64,000 nucleotides of DNA from Spodoptera frugiperda (lineage: Eukaryota > Arthropoda > Insecta > Lepidoptera > Noctuidae), in NCBI RefSeq assembly GCF_023101765.2, contig NC_064242.1:9784327-9848326 (forward strand). The letters run 5' to 3'. The notes under the pieces are model-generated. The model searched no databases. It saw only the letters and a list, made by a program, of their open reading frames with translations, and had not been told where the DNA came from. Below are positions 58,347 through 64,000 of this stretch, piece after piece. The stretch's first letter is position 1; each line of letters begins with the position of its first letter. The translations under genes and the position numbers were made by a program.

Positions 58347-61300
58347 CGACCCATCAAATGTAAAAAAACACGTTACTATAAAGTAATTTTTGCACTAGAA
58401 AATTTAGAATTAATAATTATAGTCTTCTCATGTTAATAAATAAGACAAAATAGTGCTTCATAGATGTATGTTGTGTGAAAAAACACACGATAAATACAAC
58501 AGACAACTTCAAATACTGACTTATGTATCCACATAAATATTTGAAGTTATATAAAAATAATCTCTATTTCCTCATGAACCACAATCATGGGATATAGCCT
58601 CAAGCAACTAAATATACGCTACACATTATCCAATATACGCAGACACTTAATTCTCAAACATTCATTAAAGCATTTTATCGTTGCGAGGGATCTTAGTTTA
58701 ATGGTCTTTCATTAGGTGGTCACAAAAAATCTAACGTTCTTTAACAAAAATTATGTCTTTATTAGACCTATTACTATTATTGTACGCTTACTTTATGAGT
58801 AAATAATATCAGGAGAATTATATTTGAATTAGTTTGGTATACGGATCTAAATGTTTTCTCTTTAATTTTGTAAGTAGTGAAAGCAGTTGACTAGTTTATT
58901 GTAACTGAAGTGCACGTGGTTTAGCTCATATCTTTTAGGTTTAAATATTACCTAAATATTGCAAACATTATAAGATAACTTTCATGAAATATACTAAATA
59001 AATTATTATGTTTTTCGTCTTTTTCACATAATTATTTGACGAAAAACTTGACTTGTTACAAGCTATGCTAGAGTGCGACAGTCGCAGCGTCTTGGGTGAT
59101 GTAAGTAACCCGAAAAATGAGATATTTGACATTATAAGATTTATAAAAATATTGTAAATAAATAGGAGAATTCTTTAATCTGAATATTATAATCGCATTC
59201 GATTATACCTAGCATTGCATATACACATTGAATACTTTGGAATTATTTTAAAATAGGGGAAGACATGAGATAATAAGGGATAATAAAATTTGCCAAAAAT
59301 AGTATCTAACCGAAAATTATAAGTAATATCACAACGCCAAAATTACTCACTCGCATACAGTCACCACCAAAACTTTTCGCAAAATAAATAAAATAAAATG
59401 GCGGGGTCTTTATTCCGCATCGAAAATTCGTGCGACCCCTTACGCCGTCCGTTGTTTGAGTCCTACTACGGTTTCTGATTACGGCCCTGTGTGGGACGTC
59501 CAAAAATAAAACGTTGGGACCAAACACATGTCATTTGTCAGCGTTTCGCTCACATGACGTGAAGTAATTTACGATATCCTTCGATGTTGCTCTTTAGTGG
59601 CGAATGCAGTTGAAATTGTGAGTGAAATTATAATATAATTGGTTTTGGATTTATAAAACAGTGACATCGTCAAATGTTTTGAGTGATTTATGTTGAAAAA
59701 ATTGTATTTTTATTACTTTTTGGAATATATGCGAGCGTACTTTAGAAAAATAATGCTAGGAGTTTTACTTCACAGGTATTTATTCTCTACAAAGTAATAT
59801 ACAATCCTCAATCTTCGCTTCGCCGTTCTGGCAGTAACTGAGTTGGTGGTCAAACGCAGACTTTTCAACGCTAAAAAAGAAATGTAAGTATCAATTACAA
59901 AAACTTATACAAATTATTTTTCATAAGCAATAAGTAAGCACAGAAAGAGGCGACGGTCACCACAATTAAACGCTTAAGCAGGAGCTTTGAACGATTCGTA
60001 TTAAGATTCCAAGTTAACGCTCTGTAGTCGTTATTCATATGACGTATAGCGTTCAAAATTAGGACGGATTAGTGATTTCATGGTGTTTTTGTTATATTTG
60101 TTCTCTTTCTAAAGAGTATTTGGTTACATGCCACCGCATCGCAGCCGGAACTAAAAAAATATCAAACAACGAACGCATTAACTGCACTTTAAATCGATTT
60201 TGTTTACGATTTCTCGAAAGTTATTATATTTGCTGGCGAACTAATCTTTGAAGTGTCAGGAGTGAATTATGGCAGAAATTAAAAGACTTATTTGAAGTAT
60301 GTGAAGCAGTGTTAGTAATATTCATTTTTACTTCTTTACAATATTATAAAATGCAATTTTTAGCACTTCTAAAAACTGAGAATGAGACAATATATTATAT
60401 TGATGACCTGACTAACATGTCATCAAAACACAATATATTTTTAAAACGAAACTCGTTTCGAATTTCGATTGTAGAGAAATTAACGGTTATTTATTACAAG
60501 CGATAATTTTCATACAAGCGTAAACGGGTTACGTAATAATAAGTCGTAAAAATATTGAGACGACCACAAGCCAGCCATTGGAGCATCGTGCTCATGGTGG
60601 ATAGCTTGTAATCTTTGTACCATAGTTAACAATCACATTGGACGGTCGGCCCGCGCAAATTGTCCCCTAAAGGTACAACCAAGCACGCATTTAGAAAAAT
60701 CACTTTTGCCCTTGCGGCTCTGTACGCGGTTGTACCGACCCAGATCCCCGCGTAAATGATATTTAATAATTCCAGTTGAGTTTACAAATTGTATATGAGA
60801 TATCGTTTATTAAAAAGTTTTGTGTGGAACTTATTATACAGTATCCTCAACATAAAGTACTTGGGAGTATCGTGTTCTCGCTGTGTCTATGCTCAGGCAT
60901 TAAATTATTAAATGAAAGGAGATAAATGCTTGGGTATGTTGTGTTACCTTCAGTAATTCAAGACAACATACTAGCGAATTCATATTGAATCGTAGATGTT
61001 CGAATTTAAAATCAAAACGGGGGTTAATAATATTATAGTTGAGGATCCATATCACAACTAACGACCAGGCTCCACTAAATACTTCATTTTTGACATGTCC
61101 ACATTTTATATGGATGACAATATCATATCAAAATAAACTGAAAGCCATCCGAATCTAACTACGCCACGGTGCAAAATTTTCCACCTCACAGATTAGAAAT
61201 ATGCCACCCTATATAGTATATGTACGACAACCGATACCATACATCTATACGTACATACCAAGTCACACAATACAGCATGCATATCATCGCAACTACTAGC

Positions 61301-61565
61301 ATAAATACATTTTCATTGGCACTACTGGCGATGCCACTATTCGTCGACACGACAGGTGTGCCTCAACTTATGAATTTTTATATGACATTAAATTCACTGG
61401 ATAATAACACAGCGTAAAATGACTGGACATTTCTTGAAGTTAACGCGTATGCAATGAATAGTAATGTACAATATATTGAAGTTCAGACAATGTATACTTG
61501 TTCTGCTTATTGCTACTTAAAGGTGTAACTTAGTAAACATTGTTGTTTTTAAATAATAGGAGGTA
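58347..61565. other. Long AT-rich stretch with GC-richer patches
   Basis: Patches at 59390-59560 and 60560-60760 are GC-richer. The latter has gacggtcggcccgcgcaaat and a small gagca-tcg-tgctc hairpin. Frames at 59306-59527, 60309-60506 and 61220-61417 have no recognisable domain. Confidence 0.4.
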
Positions 61566-61632
61566 AAGGAAGTGACGGATAACCTGACGGTAAGTGATCA
61601 GACACCGGCAAACCCAGAGGAGTCAAAAGTAT
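61566..61632 (+). repeat. Short copy of the ACGGTAAGTGATCA repeat
   Basis: gacggataacctgacggtaa, gtgatcagacaccggcaaac and ccagaggagt parallel the 6014-6177 repeat (gacgtatcatctgatggtaa...ccagaggcg). Confidence 0.5.
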
Positions 61633-63344
61633 TTATACTTACGATTCTATATTTTGTAAAATACATCGTCTGCTCGATTTATCTGAAAAGGGGTTATTCA
61701 TGATATAGGTAAACTCGGAATTGGACATCTGAAAAAAGTAAAAGGTAAGGCAATATTTTTTATATTTTCTGAGTCAAACTATTACACTGCTTCTAAATAG
61801 TCATGATAATAATTCAGAAAGCTTTTATTTTGTACCTAGACTGACGACTGAAGCAATAAATATCTTCCAGAGATTCTAACAAAAACAATATTCAAATAGA
61901 CAAACTTAGAGCACATCAAATGCATTATTTACTTACCAAACGCAGAACTGTTCTCGTCTTTATCTAAGGTATACTTTACATTGTTTTACTTCTAGTTAGT
62001 AACAATATAGCACAGCTCGGTTCTCTAGTTCATAACTTTATCTACAAGTCTAGGCTCATTACATAATAGTACGAAAACAAAGGGCTATTAGTGAATAGGT
62101 TCAAGTTTTAATGAGAAGAAGTATCTAATACTTCGCATGTTACAAACTTAAAATAATGCACGGCACAAAGAAAGTGTGTTGTAAAGACATAATTGGCCAT
62201 TCTCATAAACAATGGTACGGGTGCTGATGCCCGAAGCAAGGAACAAATGAAGCATGCTCTCACGTATAAAGCAACCAATTATCCTTGATCCCTCTAACTA
62301 GTTGATGTTCCACTCCGTTCCTATATTGCAGATACCCAAGGGAGTAGTGGGAGGTCAATGTATTTTGGTGGACGCGGTCCTAGAACAACAAAATGCCATG
62401 TATGAAACAAACACGTTGGAAATTCTGTTCCGCATTAAAAGTATGTCCATGGAAGGAAAACGTGGATAATGGTAAAGGCTTCATTTGGTAAAGCAAAATA
62501 TCTTTTAAGTTAAATGAAATTTTATAAACACTTTATAATACTACTTCTATAAGATTATTTCATCTACGGAAACAGTAGATAGTATGTAACAAAAATACAA
62601 AGAGACAAAATGCCTTCAGTACCTCTAGCACGAGTTTCAAGCAATAGTATTTGTCAATAGTCGCTAGCAACGATGTAAAGGTTTTGTATGGCAAATTTTA
62701 GTTTCACGGGTGACCGGTAGAGGGTTTGTATTTTTTTTTTTTTTTCAGGAAGACACTACAGTCGTGTACTGTAACATGATGTTCAAATAAAAATTAGCCT
62801 TAAAATCTAAAAAAAATATTAACATATACGTTGACTTGACATATTATAATTTTAGTTAGTAAAAGTAAAAAAAAAATCAACTATTCTAAATAATGCCCGG
62901 AGCATTTGCTCCGATATAAATATGAATACAAAATGGGGGCACATTCTGCAACTAATCTGCATTCTTTCTTACATAAATTTTCATAATACGAGTGAAGTTT
63001 TTCAAACGACCCACGAGGGGATGTATAATTTACAAGTCGCTAACAGTACGTAACATATTGCCCTCGTTACGGACAATTCACTACTTTTTTAGACATTTTT
63101 ATACCCTTTTTGAGTTTATCTACAGCACCGTGTAATATACCAAAGATTATGGATGGTAGATGCGACAGTCTTTACATCTTTAGAGAATAGTAAGCAGATT
63201 TACAACGATGAAACTGTGCTTACATACGTTTCATATAGAGGAAAAGATGATCAATTAGTTAAACTTTGATAAAGTGACAATTTTTACAATACTTTTAGCG
63301 AGCAAGCATCTTGGCACGTGTCAAGCATATTTAGGGGTAATTAC
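61633..63344. other. AT-rich non-coding stretch
   Basis: A run of 15 T lies at 62731-62745 just before cagga. A perfect small hairpin CGGAGCA-tt-TGCTCCG lies at 62898-62913. No gene recognised. Confidence 0.4.
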
Positions 63345-63450
63345 TATCCGGGGCAGGTCTAATTAGAGGACTTGGTGCCCTTTATCGGTGCTGAAGGTGG
63401 CCACCGGGGTGGTTTTAGTGAGGTAAAAATCCCACACTCCCTAGTCTTTT
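63345..63450 (+). repeat. Possible non-LTR retrotransposon tail
   Basis: gtgccctttatcggtgctga, aggtggccaccggggtggtt, ttagtgaggtaaaaatccca and cactccctagt resemble the 3' region I recall of lepidopteran R1/jockey-like elements (ggggtggttttagtgggta...cccacactccc). No coding text remains. Confidence 0.45.
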
Positions 63451-63867
63451 ATCATAAAACCAAATTATCTCCAACGCTTTTTATCAAAGATCAACGAAGT
63501 GAAGTATCTACAGGTACAAAACTATGAACACCCCAACTCTATGGCATCACTAAGTTAGTTAAACGCCTCCCTAAGGCCTCATACACAACATCAGTTTAAT
63601 CTACCAACGTAAAATATCGCACATCATGTTTATTAATGTTTGGTATTTATTGCAAGCGTTTGTGCCAAATTTATTCATTGCCTGAACTCGTTGAGGGGTT
63701 TTTAACAACTTTATTTAAGTGCGAATAAGAGGGATTTTGTCGGGATTAGCACGTGGTTAGATCCGGTAGGTATTTTGTTTTATGTGCGTGATTGTGGTTT
63801 TTTGGTGAAATGATTTTTTTTTGTCTGTATATTTATGACAAAGTATCGTTTTTTTTTATACTTAATA
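63451..63867. other. AT-rich non-coding stretch
   Basis: Nothing recognised. Confidence 0.4.
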
Positions 63868-63920
63868 AGTTGACGTTTGGCCACCATTTCATCAGGTGAT
63901 AAGCTATAATGTGATATAAG
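63868..63920 (-). mobile_element. CR1/L2-like LINE 3' tail
   Basis: The plus strand reads agttgacgtttggccaccat, ttcatcaggtgataagct, the complement of the ...accatcaggtgaaatagcgg, ccaaa tail at 46660-46697. Tail only. Confidence 0.5.
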
Positions 63921-64000
63921 TTTTTAAACTGACATGGTCTCTAACACTAATATTAGAACTTAAGACGGGATATTTACCATGTTTATTATGTCTATGAGTT

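Noticed and set aside
1..64000. CRISPR array, bacterial operons or provirus
   Set aside because: No regularly spaced repeats, no long tightly packed frames, no LTR pairs and no gag-pol-env frames were seen. The repeat content is lepidopteran.

Overview
The window looks like non-coding nuclear DNA of a moth or butterfly (Lepidoptera), most likely a noctuoid moth. It is AT-rich by eye. No confident host protein-coding gene, rRNA or ordinary tRNA gene is visible. The lineage call rests on repeat families I recognise from lepidopteran genomes: short elements ending in a CTAGCTTCTG/CAGAAGCTAGT-type module (Helitron-like, lep1-type), a tRNA-headed SINE with the CACTGCTGACC tail, a second tRNA-like repeat, degraded 3' ends of CR1/L2-like and R1-like non-LTR retrotransposons, and several unclassified families. 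None of these assignments was checked against a database.

Layout. 1-10 kb: sparse old repeats (1.5, 4.3, 6.0 kb) and a hairpin cluster at 5.3 kb. 10-14.5 kb: two weak coding candidates (10.1-10.8 and 13.86-14.05 kb), one complete lep1-like element (11.2 kb) and a pair of related copies of an unnamed repeat (12.04 and 14.37 kb). 14.8-20 kb: a LINE/SINE-like repeat, a nearly full tRNA-derived SINE (17.9-18.2 kb) and an old repeat at 19.5 kb. 21.7-25.6 kb: a palindrome-rich, more GC-rich stretch with three TATCGATA (DRE-type) motifs and two related repeat copies, the best candidate for regulatory DNA. 29-32 kb: three copies of one repeat family in total across the window (4.3, 29.0, 29.6 kb), followed by the standout feature, a 1.74 kb foldback transposon (30173-31910) with terminal inverted repeats of about 310 bp and TA flanks. 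It has an internal 183-bp direct duplication, and the segment between the duplicates carries a piece of an R1-like reverse transcriptase. 32-46 kb: mostly unassigned, with a tRNA-like repeat (33.6 kb), a 136-bp tandem duplication (43.1 kb) and several GC-richer patches. 46-64 kb: LINE 3' ends (46.6, 56.8, 58.2, 63.9 kb), several lep1-like copies, a 148-bp hairpin element (50.0 kb) with a half copy at 52.3 kb, and a compound inverted/direct repeat at 52.7-53.1 kb.

Overall the window behaves like a large intron or intergenic desert. The open frames that exist have lengths expected by chance in AT-rich DNA, so almost all are left out. No new gene system was found. The most unusual structures are the foldback element that holds a retrotransposon fragment and the hairpin family that occurs beside lep1-like ends at two loci.
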